NCBI RefSeq assembly: GCF_000425185.1
Contig: NZ_KE384327.1
Coordinates: 252,252 to 316,251, forward strand
DNA: 64,000 bases
Source of the DNA: Pleomorphomonas koreensis DSM 23070
GTDB lineage: Bacteria > Pseudomonadota > Alphaproteobacteria > Rhizobiales > Pleomorphomonadaceae
Reading direction: 5' to 3'
Below, piece after piece: positions 7,518-16,876 of the stretch. Within the stretch, counting starts at the first letter, position 1. Each line of letters begins with the position of its first letter. The position numbers and the translations under genes are program-made. The notes under the pieces were generated by a model. The model had not been told where the DNA came from, searched no databases, and saw only the letters and a list, made by a program, of their open reading frames with translations.

Positions 7518-8686
7518 CCGCCCACCGCCCGGAGCGGCAGCGTCAAGAGATAGGCCGGCAGCGTCACCACCGCGCCGGCGGTGCTGCCGACCAGATCGCC
7601 AAGCCCCTGGCCGACGCCGCGAGCCGTATCCGAGAAGCTGTCGCGGCCGGTGGCCAGCCGGTCGCCGTGTCTCAGGCGCTCGCCGAGACGGGTGACGAAC
7701 TCGGGCAGGGCGACGGCAAACTTGTTGTGGGCGAACGAATCGGTGGCCGCGGTGGCCGAGAGGTCGATGACGATCACCCCGAGGTCGGCGATGGCCGCCT
7801 TGTCGTCGGTATAGGCGCCGAGGCGCGGCTTCTCGCCGGCGATCAGCCCCGACAGCCACAGCGCCTGGTCGTCGGAGGAGGAGAACAGCAGGAAGGGATA
7901 TTTCGGCCGGCCGATCACCCGCATCTCCGCCTTGAACACGCCGACGTCGATATCGGGGGCGGCCAGCACCACGGTGCGCAGCTTGCCGCCGAAATCGCCG
8001 TGGCCGGCGATCTTGGCCTGCCGCAGCGCCTCGACGGTCGCCCAGTTGCCCATGGAATGGGCGAAAACATAGAGGTTTTCGACGCCGCTGTCGGCGGCAA
8101 GGCTCAGGAGCTGTTCGAGGCCGTCGCGGGCCAGCGTGGCGCTGTCGCGATCGTAGACGTAGTCGAACAGCGAGCCGCGCGACGCCCAGGTGAACAGCAC
8201 CGGCACGCCGTCGAAGCCGGTGTCGTGGACGATCTGGGTGGCGCGGAACACCGCCTCGTCGAAATCGGTGTTGAAGCCGTGGACGATCACCGCCACCGAG
8301 CGCCGGCCCTTCGGCAGGGCGGCAAGACGCGCCGACAGCCGCGCCTTGAAGGCGGCGGCGCCGTCGACATAGGCGAGCGACCGTGCCACGAACTGCTTCT
8401 GCGGATCGCCGGGCAGCGGCGACGGCCATTCGATGTTGCCGGTCTTGTGGCCGGGCGGCACGGAGATCGAGAGGTCGGCGAAATCGAGCTGGCCGGCCCG
8501 CTCGCCGTTGAACATCGCCGGCCCTGTCGCCACCCGCTCGCGCGTCGCCGCCACCAGGAGCGCGTGCTCGGTGGCCTCCGGCGCCGCCGCCGTCACGACC
8601 TCGAGGGCGCCGCCGCTGGGACGCGAGCCGGCGCAGGCGGCAAGCAGCAGAAGGACGGGCAGAAGGACGTAAAACGGGAAACGCAT
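7514..8686 (-). CDS. Alpha/beta hydrolase lipoprotein (DUF900 type)
   Basis: A 390-residue predicted lipoprotein esterase. From the ATG at 8686 the N-terminus is a lipoprotein signal: MRFPF, a hydrophobic core, then lipobox LLAAC with cysteine about residue 18. The rest is a DUF900-type alpha/beta hydrolase: SVAVIVHGFNTDFDEAVF precedes VPVLFTWASRGSLFDYVYDR, and AHSMGN carries the nucleophile serine in place of the usual GHSMG. The upstream in-frame ATG at 8749 would bury the lipobox, so it was rejected. The protein is probably anchored in the periplasm or outer membrane. The substrate is unknown. The gene is convergent with the XRE gene (4-base overlap). Confidence 0.85.
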   Translation of the reverse strand: MRFPFYVLLPVLLLLAACAGSRPSGGALEVVTAAAPEATEHALLVAATRERVATGPAMFNGERAGQLDFADLSISVPPGHKTGNIEWPSPLPGDPQKQFVARSLAYVDGAAAFKARLSARLAALPKGRRSVAVIVHGFNTDFDEAVFRATQIVHDTGFDGVPVLFTWASRGSLFDYVYDRDSATLARDGLEQLLSLAADSGVENLYVFAHSMGNWATVEALRQAKIAGHGDFGGKLRTVVLAAPDIDVGVFKAEMRVIGRPKYPFLLFSSSDDQALWLSGLIAGEKPRLGAYTDDKAAIADLGVIVIDLSATAATDSFAHNKFAVALPEFVTRLGERLRHGDRLATGRDSFSDTARGVGQGLGDLVGSTAGAVVTLPAYLLTLPLRAVGG

Positions 8687-8942
8687 GACGATCCATAACC
8701 GGTGGTGGCGGCACTCTAGCCGACAACCGGCGGCAGGGCCAAGCCGCATTTTCCCGGCCTCCCGGCTTTATGCGCCGCTGGATGCATTTCGGGCACGGCG
8801 CGCCGCGAAACGCCGCTCGGCGCCGCGCCAAAGGTCGTGTCCCCCGGCTTCGATCGACGGCCTGCACTGGACAATCATCGGTGGGAAGTGCCATGACGTC
8901 GGAGATTGTCCGTCGTTCGCGCTGTTTCCGGGATCGTCAACC

Positions 8943-10316
8943 ATGCCCGCCGTCAAGATCGCCGACGTCGCCGAGGCCGAGGCTTTCCTCGCCGCCCATC
9001 CCGACGTCGTCCAGTTCGAGTGCCTGCTGACCGACTGCTCCGGCGTGCAGCGCGGCAAGCTGCTGCGCCGTGCCGAGCTGATCGGCGCCTACCGGGCGGG
9101 ACGGCCGCTGCCCTGCTCGGTGCTGTCGCTCGACATCAAGGGCGCCGACGTCGAGGAGACCGGCCTCCTATGGGAGACGGGCGACGCCGACCGCATCTGC
9201 CGGCCGGTGGCCGGCACGCTGGTCCGCTCGCCGTGGCGGACGGTGCCGACCGGCCAGTTCATCCTCACCTCCTTCGAGACCGACGGCATGGGCTCGGCCA
9301 GCGATCCGCGCCACGCGCTCGGCCGCGTCGTCGAGAACGCCCGTGCCCTCGGCTTCCATCCGGCCGCCGCCGTCGAGCTGGAGTTCTACCTTCTCGACGG
9401 CAAGGCGGCGGCCGAGGGCCGCCTGACGCCGCCCACCGCTCCCAACGGCTTCCGCCAGACCGACCTCCAGGCCTGCCTGGTGCAGGATCTCTCCGACTTC
9501 TCGGACCTGCTCGAAGCAATCTATGCCGCCGCCGAGACGGCCGGCCTGCCGGCCCGCACGCTGATCTCGGAGTATTCGCCCGGCCAGTTCGAGATCGTGC
9601 TGGAACACCGCGCCGATCCGCTGCGGGCGGCCGACGACGCCATTCTCTGGAAGCGTCTGGTCAAGGGCGTCGCCGAGCGCCACGGCTACGTCGCCACCTT
9701 CATGGCCAAGCCCTATGCCGACTTCGCCGGCTCGGGCGCCCATTTCCACGTCAGCCTCTCAGACGATGCCGGCCGCAACCTGTTCGCCGGCGACGAGCCC
9801 GAGGGCAATCCGCTGCTCAGGCAGGCGATCGCCGGCCTTGAGACGACCATGGCCGAGAGCATGGCCATCCTCGCCCCCAACGCCAACAGCTTCAGGCGCT
9901 TCAAGCCCAACTCCTACGCGCCGCTCGGCCCGGCCTGGGCCATCGACAACCGCTCGGTGCCGATCCGCGTCACCGGCGGCCCGCCCGAGACGCGCCATCT
10001 CGAACAGCGCGTCGCCGGCGCCGACGTCAACCCTTACGTCGGGCTCGCCGTGGTGATCGCCGGCATGATCGAGGGCATCGAGCGGCGGCTAACCCCGTCG
10101 CCGCCGATCGTCGGCAACGGCTACGCGCAGGTGCCGCCGTCGCTGCCGCGCTTCTGGCCGGAGGCGCTCCGCCGGGCGCGCGCTTCCGACTTCCTGAAGC
10201 GGCGGCTCGGGGAGCGCTTCACCGACATCTACCTCACCATCAAGGAAGCCGAGTGCGACCGCTTCTTCGCCGAAGTGAGCGACCGCGACATCCACTGGTA
10301 CCTGCGGCTGGCGTGA
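8943..10316 (+). CDS. Type III glutamine synthetase family (PuuA-like)
   Basis: A 457-residue member of the glutamine synthetase superfamily, class of gamma-glutamylpolyamine synthetases. The N-terminal beta-Grasp part includes FECLLTDCSGVQRGKLLRR. The catalytic barrel shows AVELEFYLLDG (metal glutamates), GSGAHFHVSL and NANSFRRFKPNSYAP, then the ATP/ligand block RVTGGPPETRHLEQRVAGAD. NANSFRR-type sequence favours ligation of glutamate to an amine rather than to ammonia, but the substrate cannot be assigned. The frame is open to 8685; the ATG at 8943 is the first that gives family-like sequence. No puu genes are adjacent. It converges with ppk2, leaving 6 bases between stops. Confidence 0.88.
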   Translation: MPAVKIADVAEAEAFLAAHPDVVQFECLLTDCSGVQRGKLLRRAELIGAYRAGRPLPCSVLSLDIKGADVEETGLLWETGDADRICRPVAGTLVRSPWRTVPTGQFILTSFETDGMGSASDPRHALGRVVENARALGFHPAAAVELEFYLLDGKAAAEGRLTPPTAPNGFRQTDLQACLVQDLSDFSDLLEAIYAAAETAGLPARTLISEYSPGQFEIVLEHRADPLRAADDAILWKRLVKGVAERHGYVATFMAKPYADFAGSGAHFHVSLSDDAGRNLFAGDEPEGNPLLRQAIAGLETTMAESMAILAPNANSFRRFKPNSYAPLGPAWAIDNRSVPIRVTGGPPETRHLEQRVAGADVNPYVGLAVVIAGMIEGIERRLTPSPPIVGNGYAQVPPSLPRFWPEALRRARASDFLKRRLGERFTDIYLTIKEAECDRFFAEVSDRDIHWYLRLA

Positions 10317-10322
10317 CCTTCG

Positions 10323-11300
10323 TCAGCCCTTGTCCTTGATCTTCAGGAACTTCGGGCCCTTGCCGAGGATCTTGTCGTCGATCTCGCCGATGGCGGCGAG
10401 GTTCTTGCGGGCGTAGTCGAGCTGACCGAGCAGGTAGCGGATGGCGTTGAGCCGCGCCCGCTTCTTGTCGTTGGACCGGACGACGATCCACGGGCTGAGG
10501 TCGGAGTGGCTGGCCTTCAGCATGCGGTCGCGGGCCGCGGTATACTCGTCCCACATGCCGAGCGCCTTGAGATCGACCGGCGACAGCTTCCAGATGCGCA
10601 GCGGATCGTGGCGGCGATCGTGAAAGCGCTTCAGCTGCATCTCGCGGCCGATGTCGAGCCAGATCTTGATCAGCACGATGCCGTCGTTGATCAGCATCTT
10701 CTCGAAGCTCGGCACCTCCTCCAGGAACAGGTTCGCCTCTTCCGGCGTGCAGAAACCCATCACCGGCTCGACCACGGCGCGGTTGTACCAGGACCGGTCG
10801 AAGAAGACGATCTCGCCGCGCGTCGGCAGCTCCTTGACGTAGCGCTGGAAATACCACTGGCCGCGCTCGACGTCGGACGGCTTGGACAGCGCCACGTGGC
10901 GGGCCGAACGCGGGTTCATGTATTCGAGGAAGGTGGAAATGGTGCCGCCCTTGCCGGCGGCGTCGCGCCCCTCGAACAACAGGACGATGCGCTGGCCGGT
11001 GTCGTTGGCCCATTTCTGCAGCTTGACCAGCTCGATCTGCAGAACGCGCAGTTCCTCGACATAGGCCTTTTCCTTGATCGCCTCCTTGTAGGGGTAGCCG
11101 CCGGAGCCGAGCGCCTCCATCTCGATCTCCTCGGGGAGATAGGGATTGTCGAGGTCGAAGGTCATCTTGCCGAGCGTGATCGGCGGCGCGTCGGGCGCCT
11201 GCGTCGCCAGCACGGCGGCGCCCTCTCGGGCGGCGATCAGTTCGGCGTTCGATATGAAGCGACGCGACAGCCCGCCCGTCGATTTGTCTTTCTTTCCCAT
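10323..11300 (-). CDS. ppk2: Polyphosphate kinase 2
   Basis: A 325-residue class I PPK2. These enzymes transfer phosphate between polyphosphate and nucleoside diphosphates in the cytosol. The P-loop is LLFEGRDAAGKGGTI, followed by EYMNPRSARHVAL, the lid region RGQWYFQRYVKELP, the catalytic-type FFDRSWYNRAVVEPVMGFC and SDLSPWIVVRSNDKKRAR. The ATG at 11300 follows GGGGGAAAG. It is divergent from phoR, and the 97-base gap between them holds symmetric TGTCACA elements, so phosphate-linked control is plausible. Class I members favour ADP/ATP or GDP/GTP; which one cannot be told here. Confidence 0.94.
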   Translation of the reverse strand: MGKKDKSTGGLSRRFISNAELIAAREGAAVLATQAPDAPPITLGKMTFDLDNPYLPEEIEMEALGSGGYPYKEAIKEKAYVEELRVLQIELVKLQKWANDTGQRIVLLFEGRDAAGKGGTISTFLEYMNPRSARHVALSKPSDVERGQWYFQRYVKELPTRGEIVFFDRSWYNRAVVEPVMGFCTPEEANLFLEEVPSFEKMLINDGIVLIKIWLDIGREMQLKRFHDRRHDPLRIWKLSPVDLKALGMWDEYTAARDRMLKASHSDLSPWIVVRSNDKKRARLNAIRYLLGQLDYARKNLAAIGEIDDKILGKGPKFLKIKDKG

Positions 11301-11342
11301 ACGCTTTCCCCCAGACTCCGGCCGCCACCGCCATGCAACGAG

Positions 11343-11371
11343 TGTCACAAAAGACGATTATCAATGTGACA
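11343..11371. promoter_or_regulatory. Symmetric Pho-box-like element between ppk2 and phoR
   Basis: TGTCACA (11343-11349) and its inverse TGTGACA (11365-11371) are separated by 15 bases in the divergent ppk2-phoR gap. Counting 7-4-7-4-7 gives the same 11-base period as PhoB sites, and each end resembles the TGTCAC core on one strand. It could serve both divergent genes. This is inference from symmetry and location. Confidence 0.45.
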
Positions 11372-11397
11372 GGATCCGAGTTTCCGCTTAAGGACGC

Positions 11398-12783
11398 GTG
11401 AATGCAATGAGCCTGCCGCCGGATAGGCCGGAGAGAAATGACACCCCGCCGGAGGGACGCGGCCGTCTGGCCGAGGCTCTGGCCGAGGGGCGCCTCAAGG
11501 TGGTGCTGGCGGCGGCCGCCGTATTCTGGCTGGTGCTGTTCCTCGCCGCCGGCCTTCGGCCGATCGTGGCGCTGCTCGGCCTCCTCGCCACCGCCGGCGC
11601 CGCCCTCGCCGTATTGCCGGCCGGCGGCACGGCGGCGCGGCCGCAGCCGCTCGACCGCTATCCGGCCCGCCGCTGGCCGGACACCGGCATGAAGCTGCTG
11701 CTCGACGGCATGGAGGAGCCGGCCTTCCTCACCGACGCCGACGGCATGCTGCGCTACCAGAACGCCGCCGCCGCCGCCGAGTTCGGCCCGGCGCGCGTCG
11801 GCGATCCCCTGGCCTTCAAGCTGCGCGTGCCGGACATCCTCGAGGCGCTCAACCGCGCCGGCCAGGGCGAAAGCGTGCCGCCGGTGCGCTTCACCGAGCG
11901 CGGCCCGGCCGAACGGCATTTCATCGTCCGCTGTTCGCCGCTGCGCCTGCCGCGCCCCGAGCCGCGCCGGCGGCCGGACTTCGTGCTGGTGCGCCTCCGG
12001 GACGAGAGCGAGGCCGTCCGCCTCGACCGCATGCGCACCGACTTCATCGCCAACGCCAGCCACGAACTCAGGACGCCGCTCGCTTCGCTGACCGGCTTCG
12101 TCGAGACGCTGCTCGGCCCGGCCCGCCGCGACGAGGCCAACCGCGAGCGCTTCCTGGCCATCATGCTGGAGCAGGCCCGCCGCATGGGCCGGCTGATCGA
12201 CGACCTGATGTCGCTGTCGCGCCTCGAAATGAAGGCGCACGTCCGGCCGACCGGCGCCGTCGACCTCGCCGAGGTGCTGCCGGCGGTGGCCGACATGATG
12301 GCGCCGGTGGCGGCCGGCCGACAGGCGACGATCAGCGTGGCCGCGAGCCCGGCGGCGCCGGTCAGCGGCGACCGCGACGAGCTGATGCAGGTGTTCGCCA
12401 ATCTCGTCGAGAACGCCGTCAAATACGGCCGCGACGGCGGTCGCATCGGCCTCTCCCTCACCGGGGAGACCGGCGACGACGGCCGGCCCGGCTTCCGCGC
12501 CGGCGTGACCGACGACGGGCCCGGCATTCCCGCCGATCACCTGCCGCGCCTCACCGAGCGCTTCTATAGGGTGGATGCGGCGAGAAGCCGCGAGCAGCAC
12601 GGCACCGGCCTCGGCCTTGCCATCGTCAAGCACATCGTCAACCGCCACCACGGCCGTCTCGCCATCCGCTCGGAGGTGGGCGTCGGCACCACGGTAAGCG
12701 TCTGGCTGCCGCGGCGGCCGGGGCCGGAGGCCGAGATGACAAAAACCGCCGAGGACGCGGCGACCGAAACCGGGGCGATCTGA
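11398..12783 (+). CDS. phoR: Phosphate-regulon sensor kinase PhoR
   Basis: A 461-residue histidine kinase. Two hydrophobic segments (about residues 37-55 and 58-77) anchor it in the inner membrane with almost no periplasmic loop, as in PhoR. A PAS-like region follows (LLDGMEEPAFLTDADGMLRY), then the HisKA dimerisation domain with NASHELRTPLASLTGF (phospho-acceptor His near 222). The ATPase domain has LVENAVKYGRDGG (N box), DDGPGIPADHL (G1) and HGTGLGLAIVKHIV (G2). GTG 11398 has AAGGA only 3 bases upstream and ATG 11407 has it 12 away, so the exact start is uncertain. It precedes the pst operon on the same strand, with phoB at the far end. Confidence 0.92.
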   Translation: MNAMSLPPDRPERNDTPPEGRGRLAEALAEGRLKVVLAAAAVFWLVLFLAAGLRPIVALLGLLATAGAALAVLPAGGTAARPQPLDRYPARRWPDTGMKLLLDGMEEPAFLTDADGMLRYQNAAAAAEFGPARVGDPLAFKLRVPDILEALNRAGQGESVPPVRFTERGPAERHFIVRCSPLRLPRPEPRRRPDFVLVRLRDESEAVRLDRMRTDFIANASHELRTPLASLTGFVETLLGPARRDEANRERFLAIMLEQARRMGRLIDDLMSLSRLEMKAHVRPTGAVDLAEVLPAVADMMAPVAAGRQATISVAASPAAPVSGDRDELMQVFANLVENAVKYGRDGGRIGLSLTGETGDDGRPGFRAGVTDDGPGIPADHLPRLTERFYRVDAARSREQHGTGLGLAIVKHIVNRHHGRLAIRSEVGVGTTVSVWLPRRPGPEAEMTKTAEDAATETGAI

Positions 12784-12810
12784 ATTCCTATTTCAAATCA
12801 ATATATTGCA

Positions 12811-12839
12811 TTGTCACAATCTTGTAGCGGTTCCGTCAT
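12811..12839 (+). promoter_or_regulatory. Pho box upstream of pstS
   Basis: Three 7-base units spaced by 4 bases: TTGTCAC (12811-12817), TTGTAGC (12822-12828) and CCGTCAT (12833-12839). This matches the PhoB-site architecture of TGTCA-type direct repeats with 11-base periodicity, 110 bases before pstS. The surrounding stretch is A+T-rich (12783-12812), as expected for a regulated promoter. It probably drives pstS-pstC-pstA-pstB-phoU-phoB under phosphate limitation. Confidence 0.75.
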
Positions 12840-12948
12840 AGAAGGGTAGTGTCCGATCGCTAGGGTCCGTGGGCGTGACGGGTTGGGCACAGCTGCCGGG
12901 CTTTCCGGGCTCCCGCCGTCGCGATCCTAGACCGTTAGGAGTGCACCC

Positions 12949-13983
12949 GTGAAATTCTCCACCGCTGCCGGCGCCTTCGTGCTCGGCCTCTCCGCCACCG
13001 GTACCGCCGCCCTGGCGGCCGAGCAGATTCACATCGCCGGCTCGTCCACCGTCCTGCCTTACGCCACCATCGTGGCCGAGGCCTTCGCCGAGGCCAACCC
13101 GAACTTCAAGGCGCCGATCGTCGAAGGCGGCGGCACCGGCGCCGGCCTCAAGGAGTTCTGCAAGGGCGTCGGCGACGCCACCATCGACATCGCCGACGCC
13201 TCCCGGCCGATCAAGGCCGAGGAACTCGACGCCTGCAAGGCGGCCGGCGTCACCGAGGTGCAGGAAATCCGCATCGGCTACGACGGCATCGTCTTCGCCT
13301 CCGACATCAAGGGCCCGGACTTCGCCTACGAGCCGGCCGACTGGTTCAACGCCCTCGGCGCCCGGGTGCTGAAGGACGGCCAGCTCGTCGACAACCCCAA
13401 CGCCAAGTGGTCCGACGTCAAGGCCGGCTTCCCGGACTGGGACATCGCCGCCTACATCCCCGGCGAGAAGCACGGCACGCGCGAAGTGTTCGAGGAGAAG
13501 CTGCTCCTGGCCGGCTGCAAGGCCACCAAGGCCTATGACGCCTTCATCGCCTCCGGCCTCGCCGCCGCCGACGCCCAGAAGGCCTGCGTCAAAGTGCGCA
13601 AGGACGGCAAGGCGATCGACATCGACGGCGAGTATAACGAGACGCTCGCCCGCATCGATTCCAACAAGACCGGCATCGGCGTGTTCGGCCTGGACTTCTA
13701 CCAGAACAACAAGGACAAGCTGAAGGTCGCCACCGTCTCCGGCATCGCCCCGACGGTCGACACCATCGCCAAGGGCGAATATCCGGTGTCGCGGCCGCTG
13801 TTCTTCTATGTCAAGAAGGCGCATCTCGGCGTCGTCCCCGGCCTCAAGGACTACGTCGAGTTCTTCCTGGCCGACCAGATGATCGGCCCGCGTTCGCCGA
13901 CCGTCGCCAAGGGCCTGGTGCCGGCGCCGAAGGAAGAGCGCCAGAAGATGCTCGCCGACTTCCAGGCCGGCAAGACGCTCTGA
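12949..13983 (+). CDS. pstS: Phosphate-binding protein PstS
   Basis: A 344-residue periplasmic phosphate-binding protein. The Sec signal peptide covers about residues 1-24 (KFSTAAGAFVLGLSA, then AALAA before the cleavage site). Mature-domain ligand motifs are IAGSSTVLPYATIVAEAF and EGGGTGAGLKEFCKG, followed by TIDIADASRPIKAEE. The start is GTG at 12949, preceded by TAGGAG. It is the first gene of the pst operon, under the Pho box, and is followed by a hairpin that may make it more abundant than the permease. Confidence 0.95.
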   Translation: MKFSTAAGAFVLGLSATGTAALAAEQIHIAGSSTVLPYATIVAEAFAEANPNFKAPIVEGGGTGAGLKEFCKGVGDATIDIADASRPIKAEELDACKAAGVTEVQEIRIGYDGIVFASDIKGPDFAYEPADWFNALGARVLKDGQLVDNPNAKWSDVKAGFPDWDIAAYIPGEKHGTREVFEEKLLLAGCKATKAYDAFIASGLAAADAQKACVKVRKDGKAIDIDGEYNETLARIDSNKTGIGVFGLDFYQNNKDKLKVATVSGIAPTVDTIAKGEYPVSRPLFFYVKKAHLGVVPGLKDYVEFFLADQMIGPRSPTVAKGLVPAPKEERQKMLADFQAGKTL

Positions 13984-14004
13984 GCGATCGCAACCTGAAA
14001 CGGC

Positions 14005-14030
14005 AAGGGCCTCCGAGCGAGGCCCTTTCC
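14005..14030 (+). terminator. Attenuator hairpin between pstS and pstC
   Basis: A perfect 9-bp stem AAGGGCCTC/GAGGCCCTT with loop CGAGC is followed by TCC, 21 bases after the pstS stop. The short T-run suggests partial termination rather than a full stop, which would raise PstS over PstCAB. Confidence 0.7.
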
Positions 14031-14073
14031 TATCGTGCCGCCAACTGGCGGACGCAAGAAACGGGGAGGCCGA

Positions 14074-15525
14074 ATGGGTCCGCTCTGGCTGCTCGCGCTA
14101 ATCGCGGGCCTTTCCTTCTTCGGCTACGTACTGGGCCGCTGGAAGTCCGTCGTGCTCTCCGGCAAAGGCGCGCTCGCCGCCCGGCCCGGCTATTACGGCG
14201 CCTACGTGCTGGTGTGGACGGCAATGCCGGCTCTGGCCATCCTGATCGTCCTGTCGCTGGCCAAGCCGCTGATCGTCGACCGCACGGTGCGCGCCAACCT
14301 GCCGGAGACGGTGCTCGCTGATACGACGCAGCTGTCGCTGCAGATCTCCGGCGTCGAGCAGGTGGCGGCCGGCCTGAAGCTCGCCACGCCCGACGAACTC
14401 CAGAACATCCGCATCGGCGTGGTGACGGCGCGCTCGGTGTTCGCCCGCCACGGCCTGCCGCTCGGCGAGGACGTCAAGCCCTACCAGCTGGTCGCCGCCG
14501 GCGCGCTCAACGTCGTCTCGGACGGCCTCGACACCGCCATCGACGCGGCGGTGGTGGCCGCCCTCGCCTTCGGGCTGATCTTCGCCTTCGCACGGGTGCG
14601 TCCACGCCTCCGGGCGCGCAACCTCGTCGAGAACACCGTTCTCGCCCTCTTGATCGCCGCCTCGTCGGTGGCCATCCTGACCACCGTCGGCATCGTGCTC
14701 AGCCTGCTGTTCCAGGCCTTGCAGTTCTTCTCGATGGTGTCGCCGATCAACTTCTACTTCGGCACCATCTGGGACCCGCGCTTCGCCGCTGCCGGTTCGA
14801 CGGAAAGCGGCCAGTTCGGCTTCCTGCCGCTGTTCTGGGGCACCATCTACATCTCGTTCTTCGCCATGCTGGTGGCGGTGCCGGTCGGCTTGTTCTCGGC
14901 CGTCTACATGGCCGAATACGCCGGCTCCAAGGTGCGCTCGATCGCCAAGCCGCTGATCGAGATCCTGGCCGGCATCCCGACCATCGTCTACGGCTTCTTC
15001 GCGCTGACCACCATCGGGCCGTTCATCCGCGACTGGCTGGCCGTACCGCTCGGCCTCGGCACCTCGGGCAACAACGTGCTCACCGCCGGTCTGGTGATGG
15101 GCATCATGATCATCCCCTACGTCTCCTCGCTCAGCGACGACATCATCACCGCCGTGCCGCGCTCGCTGCGCGACGGCTCGCTGGCGCTCGGCGCCACCCG
15201 CTCGGAGACCATGCGGCAGGTGATCCTGCCGGCGGCGCTGCCGGGCGTGGTCGGCGCGGTGCTGCTCGCCGTCTCCCGCGCCATCGGCGAGACGATGATC
15301 GTCGTGCTGGCGGCCGGCGTCGCCGCCCGCGCCTCGCTCAACCCGTTCGCCGAGATGACCACCATCACCGTCAAGATCGTCAACCAGCTGACCGGCGACC
15401 TCGAGTTCACCAGCCCGCAGACGCTGGTGGCCTTCGCGCTGGGCATCACGCTGTTCGTCATCACGCTCGGCCTCAACGTGCTGGCGCTGACCATCGTCCG
15501 CAAGTATCGGGAGCAGTACGAATGA
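14074..15525 (+). CDS. pstC: Phosphate ABC transporter permease PstC
   Basis: A 483-residue inner-membrane permease. It is longer than the roughly 320 residues of enteric PstC because of an N-terminal extension: two membrane segments (about residues 3-20 and 45-65), a roughly 100-residue soluble stretch, then another segment. The typical ABC permease core follows, with [20 protein letters not shown] and the EAA-type loop [20 protein letters not shown] facing PstB. The ATG at 14074 follows GGGGAGG; an in-frame GTG at 14035 overlaps the tail of the hairpin region and was rejected. The stop overlaps the pstA start (ATGA). Confidence 0.93.
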   Translation: MGPLWLLALIAGLSFFGYVLGRWKSVVLSGKGALAARPGYYGAYVLVWTAMPALAILIVLSLAKPLIVDRTVRANLPETVLADTTQLSLQISGVEQVAAGLKLATPDELQNIRIGVVTARSVFARHGLPLGEDVKPYQLVAAGALNVVSDGLDTAIDAAVVAALAFGLIFAFARVRPRLRARNLVENTVLALLIAASSVAILTTVGIVLSLLFQALQFFSMVSPINFYFGTIWDPRFAAAGSTESGQFGFLPLFWGTIYISFFAMLVAVPVGLFSAVYMAEYAGSKVRSIAKPLIEILAGIPTIVYGFFALTTIGPFIRDWLAVPLGLGTSGNNVLTAGLVMGIMIIPYVSSLSDDIITAVPRSLRDGSLALGATRSETMRQVILPAALPGVVGAVLLAVSRAIGETMIVVLAAGVAARASLNPFAEMTTITVKIVNQLTGDLEFTSPQTLVAFALGITLFVITLGLNVLALTIVRKYREQYE

Positions 15526-16859
15526 CCGATCGCGCCCTTCCGCTCCCTCCCTCGCAGCTTTCCGGCCCCGACGTCCGCAAGATCTCCAGGATCGACATCG
15601 GCCTCAAGCGCCGTTATGCCGCCGAGCGGCGCTTCCGCACCTTCGGCCTCATGGCGGTGGCGCTCGCCCTCACCTTCCTGGCGCTGCTGTTCGGCTCGAT
15701 CGTCCTGCGCGGCTACACCGCCTTCCAGCAGACGCGCATCACCATGATCGTCGATTTCGATCCGGCGATCATCGCCCCGGACGGCGACCGCTCGCCGGCG
15801 GCGATCATGTCGGGCAACGCCTTCCGCTTCGACGACCTGATCGCCGCGGCGCTCGTCCGGACGCTGGAGATCGACCCCAACGACGAGGACGCCCTCTACG
15901 ACGGGCTCGATCTCCTGTCCAAGGGCTCGGGGCCGATGCTGCGGTCGATGATCGCCGCCGACCCCACGCTGATCGGCACCAAGAAGGCGGTCGCCTTCTA
16001 TGCCACCGGCGACGTCGATTCCTTCGTCAAGGGAACGATCCCCGCCGACGTTCCGGAAAGCCAGCGCCTCATCAAGGACAAGCACATCGTGCTGATCGAC
16101 AGGCTGAAGGCGGACGGCGCGCTGCGCCTCGCCTTCAACACGGCCCTGTTCACCAACGGCGCCTCGACACGGCCGGAGATGGCCGGCGTCGGCGTGGCGC
16201 TGGTCGGCTCGCTCTACATGATGCTGGTGGTGCTGGTGCTGTCGCTGCCGCTCGGCGTCGCCGGCTCGATCTATCTCGAGGAATTCGCGCCCAAGAACCG
16301 CTGGACCGACCTGATCGAGGTCAACATCAACAACCTCGCCGCCGTGCCATCGATCGTCTACGGCCTCCTCGGCCTCGCGGTGTTCATCAACTTCGCCCAT
16401 CTGCCGCGCTCGGCCAGCCTGGTCGGCGGCCTGGTGCTGACGCTGACCACGCTGCCGACCATCATCATCGCCACCCGCGCCGCGCTGAAGGCGGTGCCGC
16501 CGTCGATCCGCGAGGCCGGCCTCGGCATCGGCGCCTCGAAGATGCAGACGGTGTTCCACCACGTGCTGCCGCTGGCCATGCCGGGCGTGCTGACCGGCAC
16601 CATCATCGGCCTCGCCCACGCGCTCGGCGAGACGGCGCCGCTCCTGATGATCGGCATGAAGGCGTTCATCGTCGACTATCCGTCGACGCCGCTCGACCCG
16701 GCGACGGCGCTGCCGACCCAGATCTACATGTGGGCGACCGAGCCGGAGCGCGCCTTCACCGAGCGCACCTCGGCGGCGATCATCGTGCTGCTCGCCTTCC
16801 TGCTCGCCATGAACAGCATCGCCATCCTGCTCCGCCGCGCCTTCGAGCGCCGCTGGTGA
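15522..16859 (+). CDS. pstA: Phosphate ABC transporter permease PstA
   Basis: A 445-residue inner-membrane permease, again larger than enteric PstA (about 300). The N-terminal roughly 200 residues hold one membrane segment (about 45-65) and a soluble domain of the type often annotated DUF3333 in alphaproteobacteria. The permease core starts near residue 225, includes [17 protein letters not shown], and has the EAA loop [20 protein letters not shown]. Translation is coupled to pstC through a 4-base overlap. The domain name is from memory. Confidence 0.93.
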   Translation: MTDRALPLPPSQLSGPDVRKISRIDIGLKRRYAAERRFRTFGLMAVALALTFLALLFGSIVLRGYTAFQQTRITMIVDFDPAIIAPDGDRSPAAIMSGNAFRFDDLIAAALVRTLEIDPNDEDALYDGLDLLSKGSGPMLRSMIAADPTLIGTKKAVAFYATGDVDSFVKGTIPADVPESQRLIKDKHIVLIDRLKADGALRLAFNTALFTNGASTRPEMAGVGVALVGSLYMMLVVLVLSLPLGVAGSIYLEEFAPKNRWTDLIEVNINNLAAVPSIVYGLLGLAVFINFAHLPRSASLVGGLVLTLTTLPTIIIATRAALKAVPPSIREAGLGIGASKMQTVFHHVLPLAMPGVLTGTIIGLAHALGETAPLLMIGMKAFIVDYPSTPLDPATALPTQIYMWATEPERAFTERTSAAIIVLLAFLLAMNSIAILLRRAFERRW

Positions 16860-16876
16860 TTTCCGGAGTTCCCGCC

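Noticed and set aside
10240-12651. An open minus-strand frame of about 800 codons opposite the glutamine synthetase, ppk2 and phoR
   Set aside because: It lies antisense to phoR and other genes with clear family motifs; its protein is Arg/Gly/Ala-rich and shows no domain. High G+C removes stop codons by chance.
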